In this document: piece by piece, positions 34,994 through 43,490 of the stretch
Layout of the letters: the number at the start of each line of letters is the position of its first letter
Numbering within the stretch: position 1 is the stretch's first letter
NCBI RefSeq assembly: GCF_029051725.1
Contig: NZ_JAACFU010000029.1
Span: 1-51,301 of the forward strand
DNA: 51,301 nt
Source of the DNA: Bradyrhizobium sp. CSS354
GTDB lineage: Bacteria > Pseudomonadota > Alphaproteobacteria > Rhizobiales > Xanthobacteraceae
Direction of reading: 5' to 3'
Program-made: the position numbers and the translations under genes
Notes under the pieces: model-generated
Seen by the model: the letters and a program-made list of their open reading frames with translations, nothing else
What the model was told of the DNA's origin: nothing
Database searches by the model: none

Positions 34994-37099
34994 GTGACAC
35001 AAGCCAGAACACCTTCCCAGCCCCCCGTCGCCCCGCGCCGGCCGCATTCCTTCACGCGGCACGGGATAACCGTGACCGACGATTATGCCTGGCTGAAGGA
35101 CGAGAAATGGCAGGAGGTGCTGCGCGATCCCGCGGTGCTCGATCCCGACATCCGCAAATATCTCGACGCAGAAAATGGCTACACCGAGAGCCTGCTCGGC
35201 CACACCGCAGCCCTGCAGAAGACGCTGGTGCGCGAGATGCGGGGGCGGATCAAGGAGGATGATTCCAGCGTGCCGTCGCCGGATGGTCCCTTCGCCTATT
35301 TCCGCAAATTCCGCGAAGGTGGTCAGCACGAGCTGTTCGGCCGCATGCCGCGCGATGGCGGCGAAGGCCACATCGTGCTCGACGGCGATGCGCTCGCCAA
35401 AGGCCATGAATATTTCAAATTCGGCGGCAGCCGGCACTCGAACGACCACAGGCTGCAGGCCTGGAGCGCCGACACCAAGGGCTCGGAATATTTCTCGATC
35501 CGCGTGCGCGACTGGGCGACCGGAAAGGACCTCGATGACGTCGTCGAGGAAACCGACGGCGGCGTAGTCTGGAGCAAGGACGCCACGTCGTTCTTCTACG
35601 TGAAGCTCGACGACAATCACCGGCCGATGCAGGTGTGGCGGCATAAGCTCGGCACTCGGCAGGTCGACGACACGCTGGTCTACGAAGAGCAGGATTCCGG
35701 CTGGTTCACCCATCTGCAGGAGAGCACCAGCGGCCGCTTCTGCGTCATCGCGGGCGGCGACCACGAGACCTCCGAGCAGCGGCTGATCGACCTCGCCCAC
35801 CCCGACGCACCGCCGCGCCTGGTCGCGGCACGCGAGGAAGGCGTGCAATATTCGCTCGCCGACCGCGGCGACGAACTCTTCATCCTCACCAACGCCGACG
35901 AAGCCATCGACTTCAAGATCGTCACCGCGCCGCTCGCCTCACCCGAGCGCAAGAATTGGCGCGATCTGATCCCGTATCGTCCCGGCATCTACATCATCGA
36001 TCTCGATCTTTATGCCGGCCACATGGTGCGGCTGGAGCGCGCCAATGCTCTGCCGTCGATTGTGATCCGCGACCTCACGACCAAGGACGAGCACGCCATC
36101 GCGTTCGACGAGGCGGCCTATTCGCTGGATACGATGGGCTCCTACGAATTCGAAACGACCACACTGCGCTTCGCCTATTCGTCGATGACGACGCCGTCGG
36201 AGGTCTATGACTACGACATGCTCAAGCGGACGCGCACCCTGCGCAAGCGGCAGGAGATTCCGTCCGGCCACAATGCGAGCGACTACGTCACGACGCGCAT
36301 CATGGCGAAGGCGCATGACGGCGCCGAGGTGCCGGTGTCGATCCTCCACCGCCGCGGGCTCACTCTCGACGGCGCGGCGCCGTTGCTGCTCTACGGCTAC
36401 GGCTCCTACGGCATGGCGATGCCGGCCTCGTTCAACGCCAACCGGCTGTCGCTGGTCGACCGCGGCTTCGTCTACGCCATCGCCCATATCCGCGGCGGCG
36501 CCGACAAGGGCTGGGGCTGGTATCTCGACGGCAAGCGCGAGAAGAAGACGAATTCGTTCGACGACTTCTCGGCCAGCGCCCGCGCGCTAATCGATGCGAA
36601 ATACACCAGTGCAAAACGCATCGTCGGCCACGGCGGATCGGCCGGCGGCATGTTGATGGGCGCGGTCGCGAACCGTGCCGGTGAATTGTTCGCCGGCATC
36701 GTTGCCGAAGTGCCGTTCGTCGACGTGCTCAACACGATGCTCGACGACACGCTGCCGCTGACGCCGCCGGAATGGCCAGAATGGGGCAACCCGATCGAGA
36801 GCGAAAAGGATTTCCGCACCATCCTGTCGTATTCGCCCTACGACAATGTCGCGGCGAAAGACTATCCCGCGATCCTGGCGATGGGCGGGTTGACCGATCC
36901 GCGCGTCACGTACTGGGAGCCCGCCAAATGGATCGCGCGCCTGCGCGCAACGATGAGCGGCGGCGGCCCGGTCCTGCTCCGCACCAACATGGGCGCCGGC
37001 CACGGCGGCGCCTCGGGACGCTTCAACCGGCTCGATGAAGTCGCGATCGTCTACGCGTTCGCGCTGTGGGCGGCGGGAATGGCGGAGGCGGGGGTGTAA
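34994..37099 (+). CDS. ptrB: Oligopeptidase B (S9A serine peptidase)
   Basis: The 701-residue protein has a seven-bladed propeller N-terminal part (starting HGITVTDDYAWLKDEKWQEV) and a C-terminal alpha/beta hydrolase. The nucleophile is S549 in GHGGSAGGMLMGAVANR; the acid loop is GGLTDPRVTYWEPAKWIARL and the His loop NMGAGHGGASGRF. The acidic EVPFVDVLNTMLDDTLPLT follows, as in oligopeptidase B, which cuts after Lys/Arg in short peptides. No signal peptide is seen, so it is cytoplasmic. The start is GTG at 34994 with GGAT upstream. It is divergent from the MBOAT gene. The second large inverted-repeat element starts 17 bases after its stop. Confidence 0.93.
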   Translation: MTQARTPSQPPVAPRRPHSFTRHGITVTDDYAWLKDEKWQEVLRDPAVLDPDIRKYLDAENGYTESLLGHTAALQKTLVREMRGRIKEDDSSVPSPDGPFAYFRKFREGGQHELFGRMPRDGGEGHIVLDGDALAKGHEYFKFGGSRHSNDHRLQAWSADTKGSEYFSIRVRDWATGKDLDDVVEETDGGVVWSKDATSFFYVKLDDNHRPMQVWRHKLGTRQVDDTLVYEEQDSGWFTHLQESTSGRFCVIAGGDHETSEQRLIDLAHPDAPPRLVAAREEGVQYSLADRGDELFILTNADEAIDFKIVTAPLASPERKNWRDLIPYRPGIYIIDLDLYAGHMVRLERANALPSIVIRDLTTKDEHAIAFDEAAYSLDTMGSYEFETTTLRFAYSSMTTPSEVYDYDMLKRTRTLRKRQEIPSGHNASDYVTTRIMAKAHDGAEVPVSILHRRGLTLDGAAPLLLYGYGSYGMAMPASFNANRLSLVDRGFVYAIAHIRGGADKGWGWYLDGKREKKTNSFDDFSASARALIDAKYTSAKRIVGHGGSAGGMLMGAVANRAGELFAGIVAEVPFVDVLNTMLDDTLPLTPPEWPEWGNPIESEKDFRTILSYSPYDNVAAKDYPAILAMGGLTDPRVTYWEPAKWIARLRATMSGGGPVLLRTNMGAGHGGASGRFNRLDEVAIVYAFALWAAGMAEAGV

Positions 37100-37115
37100 G
37101 CGACACCCTGCGCTG

Positions 37116-37255
37116 TCGTCCCGGCGAAGGCCGGGACCCATACCGCGTGATCTATCCGATAAAGATCGGTGTCAGTACCGCGCGAAAACACGACGACTCC
37201 AAGTCTTCGCCAAACTACTCCCTGGGGTAATGGGTCCTGGCTTTCGCCAGGACGA
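37116..37255. repeat. 140-bp element with 25-bp terminal inverted repeats, copy 2
   Basis: The left arm starts TCGTCCCGGCGAAGGCC at 37116, identical to copy 1; the right arm (ending 37255) pairs with a few changes (TGGGTCCTGGCTTTCGCC). The interior shares CCGCGTGATCTAT, CAGTACCG and AAGTCTTCGCCAAACTACTC with the element at 32164-32298. It separates the ends of ptrB and the convergent RraA-like gene. Confidence 0.85.
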
Positions 37256-37286
37256 CGACGGAGATTGTGGGACGAGTTGTCGTCCT

Positions 37287-38006
37287 TTACCTTCCGTTCG
37301 CCTTCCGCCATGCGGCGAAGTCGGTCAGCGTCTGCGGGTCGGTTGCCGGATAGAGACCGAAAATGCCGCGGCCCTTGTTGACTTCCTCGGTGACGAAGTC
37401 CTCGAACGCGGTCATCTCGAAGGTCTCGTTGGCGATCTCCTCAGTGAGATGCGCGGGGATCACGATCACGCCGTCGCTGTCGCCGAGAATGACGTCGCCG
37501 GGAAACACCGGCGCATCACCGCAGCCGATGGGAACGTTGATCTCGATGGCGTGATGCAGCGTCAAATTGGTCGGCGCGCTCGGACGGTGGTGGTAGGCGG
37601 GGATCCCGAGCTTGGCGATCTCGGCCGAGTCGCGAAAACCGCCGTCGGTGACGACACCGGCGACACCGCGCTTCATCAAGCGCGTGACCAGGATCGCACC
37701 GGCGGACGCGGCGCGTGCATCCTTGCGGCTGTCCATCACCAGCACGCTGCCTGGCGGGCAATCCTCCACCGCCTTGCGCTGCGGATGGGAGTGATTCCTA
37801 AAGACGTCGATGGTGTTGAGATCCTCGCGCGCCGGCATATAGCGCAGCGTGAAGGCTTCACCGACCATGGTCGGCTGGCCGGCACTGAGCGGGTGCACAT
37901 CCTGGATCATCTGGATGCGCAGGCCGCGCTTGAACAACGCGGTGGCGACGGTGGCGGTGGAGACGGATTTGAGCTTGTTGCGGGTGGCTTCGGTAAGTTT
38001 GGTCAT
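37287..38006 (-). CDS. RraA-fold protein, putative 2-keto-3-deoxy acid (class II) aldolase
   Basis: The 239-residue protein has the RraA/HMG-aldolase fold. GFRDSAEIAKLGIP contains the R-D-x2-E motif that binds the metal and substrate in 4-hydroxy-4-methyl-2-oxoglutarate and 4-carboxy-4-hydroxy-2-oxoadipate aldolases. GDVILGDSDGVIVIPAHL is the usual closing strand. True RNase E inhibitors of the RraA type lack this motif, so aldolase activity is favoured. The gene lies 99 bp downstream of the arabinonate-dehydratase-type gene in the same direction, so cleavage of its 2-keto-3-deoxy product to pyruvate and an aldehyde is a plausible role. A palindromic repeat lies between them. Confidence 0.88.
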   Translation of the reverse strand: MTKLTEATRNKLKSVSTATVATALFKRGLRIQMIQDVHPLSAGQPTMVGEAFTLRYMPAREDLNTIDVFRNHSHPQRKAVEDCPPGSVLVMDSRKDARAASAGAILVTRLMKRGVAGVVTDGGFRDSAEIAKLGIPAYHHRPSAPTNLTLHHAIEINVPIGCGDAPVFPGDVILGDSDGVIVIPAHLTEEIANETFEMTAFEDFVTEEVNKGRGIFGLYPATDPQTLTDFAAWRKANGR

Positions 38007-38026
38007 CTCGTGCTCTCTCTTGTCGT

Positions 38027-38096
38027 CATTCCGGGCCGATGCGAAGCATCGAACCCGGAATCTCGAGGTTCCGGGTTCGCTTCGCGCCCCGGAACG
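38027..38096. repeat. Palindromic intergenic repeat (CATTCCGGG type)
   Basis: CATTCCGGG at 38027 pairs imperfectly with CCCCGGAACG ending at 38096, while GAACCCGGAATCTCGAG and its neighbour CTCGAGGTTCCGGGTTCG form a strong inner stem. It lies between the dehydratase stop and the RraA-like start. It looks like a repetitive extragenic palindrome common in such genomes and could weaken co-transcription or stabilise the upstream mRNA. Confidence 0.65.
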
Positions 38097-38105
38097 CCGG
38101 TGAAA

Positions 38106-39845
38106 CTAGTAAATCGAGGGCTCGCCGATCGGCGCGCCGAAATCGGTCTCGAGGAAGTCGAAATCGCAGCCGTCATTGGCCTGCTTGATGTGCTTGGTGA
38201 ACATCCAGCCATAGCCGCGCTCGAACCGGCGCTCGGGCCGCTTCCAGGCGGCGCGGCGCTTTTCGAGCTCGGCTTCCGACACATCGAGATTGATGGTGCG
38301 GGCGGCGACATCGAGCGTGATGCGGTCGCCGTTCCGCACCAGCGCCAGCGGCCCGCCGACATAGGATTCGGGGGCGACGTGCAAAATGCAGGCGCCGTAG
38401 CTGGTGCCGCTCATGCGCGCATCGGAGATCCGCACCATATCGCGGACGCCCTGCTTCACGAGCTTGGTCGGGATCGGCAGCATGCCCCATTCCGGCATGC
38501 CCGGCCCGCCCTGCGGCCCCGCATTGCGCAGAATGAGGATGTGGTCTTCGGTCACGTCGAGATCGGGATCGTCGACCGCCTTCTTCATCGATGGATAGTC
38601 GTCGAACACCAGCGCCGGCCCGGTGTGCTTGAGGAAGCGGGGCGCGCAGGCGCTCGGCTTGATGACGCAGCCGTCGGGCGCGAGATTGCCCTTGAGCACG
38701 GCGAGTGCGCCTTCCTTGTAGATGGGATTGTCGATCGAGCGGATCACGTCGTCATTGTGGACCTCGGCGTGCGCGATGTTCTCGCCCAGCGTCTGGCCGG
38801 TGACGGTGATGCAGTCGAGATGCAGATGCGGCTTGATCTGCCCCATCAGCGCCGGCAGCCCGCCAGCATAGAAGAAATCCTCCATCAGATAGGCGTCACC
38901 GCTCGGCCGCACATTGGCGATGACGGGCACCTTGCGGCTCGCAATCTCGAAATCGTCGAGGCCGATATCGAGACCGGCGCGGCGCGCCTGCGCGATCAGA
39001 TGGATGATCGCATTGGTCGAGCAGCCCATCGCCATCGCCACCGCGATCGCGTTCTCGAACGCCTTGCGGGTCTGGATCGTCTTCGGCGTCAGATCTTCCC
39101 AGACCATCTCGACGATGCGGCGGCCGCATTCGGAGGCCATGCGGATATGGTTGGCATCGGCGGCGGGAATCGAGGAGGCGCCCGGCAGCGTCATGCCGAT
39201 CGCCTCGGCAATCGCGGTCATGGTGGAAGCCGTGCCCATGGTCATGCAGGTGCCGTAGCTGCGCGCAATGCCGGCCTCGATGTCGAGCCAGTCCTTGTCG
39301 GAGATTTTGCCGGCGCGCCGCTCGTCCCAGTATTTCCAGCCGTCCGAGCCCGAGCCGAGCGTCTTGCCCTTCCAGTTGCCGCGCAGCATCGGGCCCGCCG
39401 GCAGATAGATCGCCGGAATGTTCATCGAGGTCGCGCCCAGCAGCAGCGCCGGCGTCGTCTTGTCGCAGCCGCCCATCAGCACCACGCCGTCGACCGGATG
39501 GCTGCGCAGCAGCTCCTCGGCGTCCATCGCCAGCAGATTGCGATAGAGCATGGTGGTCGGCTTGAGCAGCGATTCCGATAGCGACAGCGCCGGCAGCTCC
39601 AGCGGCAGGCCACCCGCCATCAGGATGCCGCGCTTGACGTCATCGACGCGCGACTTGAAGTGCATGTGGCAGGGCTGCGCGTCCGACCAGGTGTTGAGGA
39701 TCGCGATGATGGGGCGGTCCTTCCACTCCTCCGGCGCGTAGCCCATCTGCATGGTGCGGGAGCGATGGCCGAACGAGCGGAGATCGTCGGGTGCGAACCA
39801 GCGCGCGCTGCGGAGCTGGTCGGGCGTCAGTTTCTTCTTGGTCAT
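38106..39845 (-). CDS. IlvD/EDD-family sugar-acid dehydratase, L-arabinonate dehydratase type
   Basis: The 579-residue enzyme removes water from an aldonic acid to give a 2-keto-3-deoxy acid in the cytoplasm. The Fe-S-binding Cys are C59 (WSDAQPCHMHF), C127 (GGCDKTTPA) and C200 (SYGTCMTMGTASTM). From memory these are the same positions, and the same total length, as Rhizobium leguminosarum L-arabinonate dehydratase, which holds a [2Fe-2S] cluster. DARMSGTSYGACILHVAPES carries the catalytic Ser region near the C-terminus. The ATG overlaps the stop of the ABC permease gene as ATGA, so both are in one operon. The exact substrate (L-arabinonate, D-fuconate or similar) is inferred. Confidence 0.93.
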   Translation of the reverse strand: MTKKKLTPDQLRSARWFAPDDLRSFGHRSRTMQMGYAPEEWKDRPIIAILNTWSDAQPCHMHFKSRVDDVKRGILMAGGLPLELPALSLSESLLKPTTMLYRNLLAMDAEELLRSHPVDGVVLMGGCDKTTPALLLGATSMNIPAIYLPAGPMLRGNWKGKTLGSGSDGWKYWDERRAGKISDKDWLDIEAGIARSYGTCMTMGTASTMTAIAEAIGMTLPGASSIPAADANHIRMASECGRRIVEMVWEDLTPKTIQTRKAFENAIAVAMAMGCSTNAIIHLIAQARRAGLDIGLDDFEIASRKVPVIANVRPSGDAYLMEDFFYAGGLPALMGQIKPHLHLDCITVTGQTLGENIAHAEVHNDDVIRSIDNPIYKEGALAVLKGNLAPDGCVIKPSACAPRFLKHTGPALVFDDYPSMKKAVDDPDLDVTEDHILILRNAGPQGGPGMPEWGMLPIPTKLVKQGVRDMVRISDARMSGTSYGACILHVAPESYVGGPLALVRNGDRITLDVAARTINLDVSEAELEKRRAAWKRPERRFERGYGWMFTKHIKQANDGCDFDFLETDFGAPIGEPSIY

Positions 39846-40699
39846 GATTGGGTGCCCCATTTCTGCACGGTGTTCCGCTCGATGGCGCGGAAGATCAGGT
39901 TCTCGACAAAAAGCCCGATGATGATCACCGTCAAGAGGCCGGCGAAGACCGCAGGTATGTCGAGGAGGTTGCGGTTTTCGAAGATGAACCAGCCGAGCCC
40001 GCCCTGCCCCGACGATACACCGAACACCAGCTCCGCCGCGATCAGCGTGCGCCAGGCGAAGGCCCAGCCGATCTTGAGGCCGGTCAGGATCGAGCCGAAC
40101 GCGGCGGGGATGAGGATTTTCGCGACGTACGGCAATCCCCGAAGGCCGTAATTGCGGCCGACCATGCGCAGCGTGTTGGACACGCTCTTGAAGCCGGAAT
40201 GGGTGTTGAGCGCAACCGGCCACAGCACCGAATGGATCAGCACAAACACCAGACTGCCGTTGCCGAGACCGAACCAGATCAAAGCGAGCGGCAACAGCGC
40301 GATCGCCGGCAGCGGATTGAACATCGCCGTGACAGTCTCGAGGAAATCGGTGCCGATGCGGGTCGAGATCGCGAGCACGGTGAAGATCGCGGCGAGCGCG
40401 ATGCCGGCCGAATAGCCCATGAACAGCACTTTTAGCGAAGCCCATGCCCGCATGGGAATCGTGCCGTCCTTGACGCGATCGTAGAGCGTAAGGATCGTGT
40501 CGTGCAGGGTCGGAAACAGCAGGGGATTGTCGAGGGTGAGGCCGTAGGCCTCCCAGACCGCCGCGAGAAACAGGATGATGACGGTCTTGCGGACAAAACC
40601 GTCGTTCCACAACAGCTCGAGCACGCTCAGCTTGCGCTCGACTTCGGCTGCGCTGCGGGCGACCGGCGCCTCACGCAGCAGGATTCTGGCTTCGCCCAT
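39842..40699 (-). CDS. ABC transporter permease, NitT/TauT type
   Basis: The 285-residue protein has about six transmembrane helices and the cytoplasmic loop LRMVGRNYGLRGLPYVAKIL, then IPAAFGSILTGLKIGWAFAW, in the position of the EAA coupling motif. Overall form is that of SsuC/TauC permeases, which import sulfonates, nitrate, bicarbonate, pyrimidine precursors or other small acids. It starts 12 bases after the ATPase stop, with GGGGAG upstream, and its own stop overlaps the dehydratase start by four bases. Confidence 0.93.
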   Translation of the reverse strand: MGEARILLREAPVARSAAEVERKLSVLELLWNDGFVRKTVIILFLAAVWEAYGLTLDNPLLFPTLHDTILTLYDRVKDGTIPMRAWASLKVLFMGYSAGIALAAIFTVLAISTRIGTDFLETVTAMFNPLPAIALLPLALIWFGLGNGSLVFVLIHSVLWPVALNTHSGFKSVSNTLRMVGRNYGLRGLPYVAKILIPAAFGSILTGLKIGWAFAWRTLIAAELVFGVSSGQGGLGWFIFENRNLLDIPAVFAGLLTVIIIGLFVENLIFRAIERNTVQKWGTQS

Positions 40700-40711
40700 G
40701 AAAGGCTCCCC

Positions 40712-41473
40712 TCAATGCGCCGTTGCTTCGGCGGCGAACAGGAGATCATGAATCTCCTTTTCGAGCCGGCCGGCACTGCCGTCCTCATTGGCGACCTTGT
40801 CGACATCGACCACCTCGGCCTTGACGCGGCCGGGATGCGACGACAGCAGCAGGATGCGGTTGCCGATGCGGATCGCTTCCGCAATCGAGTGGGTCACGAA
40901 CAGCACGGTGAATTTGGTCTCGCTCCAGAGCTGGAGCAGCTCGTCCTGGCAGGTTCGGCGCGTCAGCGCGTCGAGCGCGGCGAACGGCTCGTCCATCAGC
41001 AGGATGTCCGGCTCCATCGCCATCCCGCGCGCGATCGCGACGCGCTGCTTCATGCCGCCGGAGAGCGTGTGCGGATAGGCATCGACCACGCGGGTCAGGC
41101 CGACCTTCTCGATATAGGCCCGCGCCCGCGCTTCGGCATCCTTGCGCGACAATTTTCGCGCGGTCAGCAGCGGAAACATCACGTTGGCCAGCACGCTTTT
41201 CCAGGGCAGCAGCTGGTCGAACTCCTGGAAGATCATCATGCGATCGGCGCCGGGACCGTGGATCTCGCGATCGTTGATGGTCATGCGGCCTTCGCTCGGG
41301 CTCATATAGCCGCCGACGGCCTTGAGCAGGGTCGACTTGCCGCAGCCGGACGGCCCGAGCAGCACGAAGCGATCGGACTTGCCGACGGTGAAGCTCACCC
41401 TTTCCGTGGCGGTGACGACGGCGCTGGAGGTCTTGTAGCGCAGCGTCACGGAGCTGACGTCGAGCAACGCCAT
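40712..41473 (-). CDS. ABC transporter ATP-binding protein, NitT/TauT type
   Basis: The 253-residue ATPase has Walker A (LLGPSGCGKSTLLKAVGGY), the Q-loop (MIFQEFDQLLPWKSVLANV), the signature LSGGMKQRVAIARGMAMEP, Walker B (ILLMDEPFAALDALTRR) and the H-loop (LFVTHSIAEAI). It energises the permease encoded downstream. Its ATG overlaps the stop of the binding-protein gene by one base. The long in-frame extension upstream of 41473 is not used, because it would lie inside the binding-protein gene. Confidence 0.95.
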   Translation of the reverse strand: MALLDVSSVTLRYKTSSAVVTATERVSFTVGKSDRFVLLGPSGCGKSTLLKAVGGYMSPSEGRMTINDREIHGPGADRMMIFQEFDQLLPWKSVLANVMFPLLTARKLSRKDAEARARAYIEKVGLTRVVDAYPHTLSGGMKQRVAIARGMAMEPDILLMDEPFAALDALTRRTCQDELLQLWSETKFTVLFVTHSIAEAIRIGNRILLLSSHPGRVKAEVVDVDKVANEDGSAGRLEKEIHDLLFAAEATAH

Positions 41474-42492
41474 CAGTTGCCCTTCAGATCGTGCGCGACG
41501 GGGAGGTAGTAATCGGTCCAGGCCTTGGGCTGGGTCTTCAGCGTACCGGTCTTGAACAGATGGGCGGCGAATTTCATGGTGCCCTGCGGTTCGAGATTCC
41601 ACTCCATCATGCCGGGCTCCTTCAGGAGATCGAGCAGCTCTTCCACCGAGGTCTTGTCGCCGGTGATCTCCTTGTAGATCTCGACCGCCTGTCGGGTGTC
41701 GCTGCGGATCAGATCCTGCGCTTCCTTGGTGGCATCGCGCACGGCCTGGATGATTTTCGGGTTGGCATCGGCGAACTTCGTGGTCGTGAAGAACTGCGCT
41801 TGGCTGAGCGGGCCGCCCATCACGTCAGGCGACGACAGCACGACATGCGCACCCGGCACGTTCTTCAGCTCGAGGAAGGTGAACGGCGGAATCGAGAAAT
41901 GGGTTTGCACCTCGTGCTTGGCGTTGGACAGCGCCGCATAGGCGTCGGGATGGCCGAGCTGCACCGTGTTGACGTCCAGCTTCGACCATTGGTCCGCACC
42001 AAAGGCCTCGGCGGCGGCGATCTGGAGCACGATCGCCTGGGTCGAGACTTTTACCGTCGGCACGGCGATCTTGTCGCCGGGGCCGAAATCCCTGATCGAC
42101 TTGATGTTGGCGTCGCGGCTGATTAGCGTCATCGGCTGCGCCGAGGTCGCGACGATGCCCTTGACGCCGCCGCGAGTGCGGTCCCACAGCAACAAAAGAT
42201 TGCCGGTGCCGGTGTTGAGAATATCGACCCCGCCCGCGAGCAGCGCATCGGTCTGCGCACCGCCGCCGGAGAAGGTGACCCATTTGGTGGTGACACCGGC
42301 CACCCCGAGCTGAGCTGCGTGTTTTTCGATCAGCTTCTGCTTTTCCATGATGTGGCTCGGCATGTAGAAAATGCCGGGCTGGCGCGACAGCGAGATCTCG
42401 GACTTTTGCTGCGCCTTCGCGGGCGAGGCCGTCAGCGCCGTTGCGGCGATCAGGGCGATGGCCGTGAGGCCGCACTGCAATTGCTTGATCAT
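41473..42492 (-). CDS. ABC transporter substrate-binding protein, NitT/TauT (SsuA-like) type
   Basis: The 339-residue product has a signal peptide (LTAIALIAATALTASPAKA) and a two-lobed periplasmic binding domain with GVTTKWVTFSGGGAQTDALL and AGGVDILNTGTGNLLLLWDR in the first lobe, which is characteristic of the SsuA/TauA group. The start at ATG 42492 is preferred to the upstream 42534 because GGAGGA lies about eleven bases before it and the signal peptide begins at once. It is the first gene of the minus-strand operon and follows the palindrome at 42535-42560. Ligand is unknown; an aldonic acid is suggested only by the dehydratase downstream. Confidence 0.92.
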   Translation of the reverse strand: MIKQLQCGLTAIALIAATALTASPAKAQQKSEISLSRQPGIFYMPSHIMEKQKLIEKHAAQLGVAGVTTKWVTFSGGGAQTDALLAGGVDILNTGTGNLLLLWDRTRGGVKGIVATSAQPMTLISRDANIKSIRDFGPGDKIAVPTVKVSTQAIVLQIAAAEAFGADQWSKLDVNTVQLGHPDAYAALSNAKHEVQTHFSIPPFTFLELKNVPGAHVVLSSPDVMGGPLSQAQFFTTTKFADANPKIIQAVRDATKEAQDLIRSDTRQAVEIYKEITGDKTSVEELLDLLKEPGMMEWNLEPQGTMKFAAHLFKTGTLKTQPKAWTDYYLPVAHDLKGN

Positions 42493-42534
42493 TGTTGTTC
42501 GTTTCCTCCGGCCGCCATTGACGAGCGATCTCAC

Positions 42535-42560
42535 TGATGCACTAATGCATTAGTGCATCA
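42535..42560. promoter_or_regulatory. Perfect 26-bp palindrome, likely GntR operator
   Basis: The half-site TGATGCACTAATG at 42535-42547 is followed directly by its exact inverted copy, ending at 42560. It lies 42 bp upstream of the ABC operon's first ATG and 27 bp upstream of the divergent GntR-family start. A 13-base perfect arm is far beyond chance at this GC content, and the AT-rich core contrasts with the surroundings. GntR/FCD regulators typically bind such palindromes as dimers and repress their own gene and the divergent operon. Confidence 0.8.
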
Positions 42561-42587
42561 AAGGCAAGGCCGGCCGGAGCCCTTCGC

Positions 42588-43292
42588 ATGGAAACAGCCC
42601 AATCCGCTGCCCGCCCGGGCGCGCGGCTCGACCGGGCCCGGCAGGCGGCACCGCAAGTGTTCGAGCGGCTGCGCAACGCCATCCTCGCGCTCGAACTGCC
42701 GCCGGGCTCGCCGCTGTCGCGCACGGATCTCGCCGCACAGTTCGGTGTCAGCTCGACGCCGATCCGCGACGCCTTGATGCGGCTGGAGGAAGAAGGGCTC
42801 GTCGACGTGTTTCCGCAGCACGCCACCGTCGTCAGCCGGGTCGATGTCGGTCGGGCCGAGCAGGCCCATTTCCTGCGCCAGGCGCTGGAGCTCGAAATCG
42901 TCCGGCTGCTTGCGCAGCAGCACAACGAAGCCCTGGTCATACGTCTCGACCACACGATCGCGCTCCAGCAGCAATTCGCCAAGGCCGGAGACTTCCAGAG
43001 CTTCATTGCCGGCGACAATGATTTTCACGCGCAGCTTTATGCCGCGGCCGGCAAGCAGGAGCTCTGGACGCTGGTGCGCAGTCGCAGCGGACATATCGAC
43101 CGGCTGCGCCGGCTGCATCTGCCCTCACCCGGCAAGGCCCAGAACATCGTCCGCCACCACAAGCTGATCACGCGCGCGATCGAGGCCGGTGACGCCGATG
43201 CCGCGCAACAGCATCTGCGCAAGCACCTGTCGGGCACGCTGAGCGAGCTCGACACGATCCGAAGCCACTATCCGGAATACCTGACCGACTAG
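42588..43292 (+). CDS. GntR-family (FCD) transcriptional regulator
   Basis: The 234-residue protein has an N-terminal winged helix (residues about 20-90: VFERLRNAILALELPPGSPL, then DLAAQFGVSSTPIRDALMRL and EEEGLVDVFPQHATVV). A C-terminal FCD ligand-binding helical domain (about 95-225) contains DNDFHAQLYAAAGKQEL and VRHHKLITRAIEAGDADAAQ, whose His/Asp residues usually bind a metal and a carboxylate ligand. Such regulators often sense sugar acids or intermediates of the pathway they control. It diverges from the ABC/dehydratase operon across a 26-bp palindrome. GGAG precedes the ATG. Confidence 0.95.
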   Translation: METAQSAARPGARLDRARQAAPQVFERLRNAILALELPPGSPLSRTDLAAQFGVSSTPIRDALMRLEEEGLVDVFPQHATVVSRVDVGRAEQAHFLRQALELEIVRLLAQQHNEALVIRLDHTIALQQQFAKAGDFQSFIAGDNDFHAQLYAAAGKQELWTLVRSRSGHIDRLRRLHLPSPGKAQNIVRHHKLITRAIEAGDADAAQQHLRKHLSGTLSELDTIRSHYPEYLTD

Positions 43293-43322
43293 CCTATGGG
43301 GCCCGATTGTCGCGAGCGCTTG

Positions 43323-43338
43323 TGCACGTCACCGTGCA
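43323..43338. promoter_or_regulatory. Small dyad TGCACG-N4-CGTGCA
   Basis: A perfect six-base inverted repeat with a four-base spacer lies 31 bp after the GntR stop and 153 bp before the receiver gene. It is not followed by a T run, so it is a weak terminator candidate; it may be an operator for the downstream gene. The rest of this 198-bp gap holds nothing recognisable. Confidence 0.3.
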
Positions 43339-43490
43339 TAACTTGGCGCAACCGATTCGCCTTTTGCGAGCAATTGTCGGATCGATGGCGAAGTGCTTGC
43401 AGGCCGGATGCAATCCGCGCAACAATTTCAGAGTTGATGGTTTGATTTGCGGTCGCTGGGAAACCCCACCCGGCCCGGAGGATACCAGAC

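Noticed and set aside
37035..39581. Plus-strand frame of over 800 codons through the RraA and dehydratase genes
   Set aside because: It runs through a repeat element and two genes with intact active sites on the other strand.
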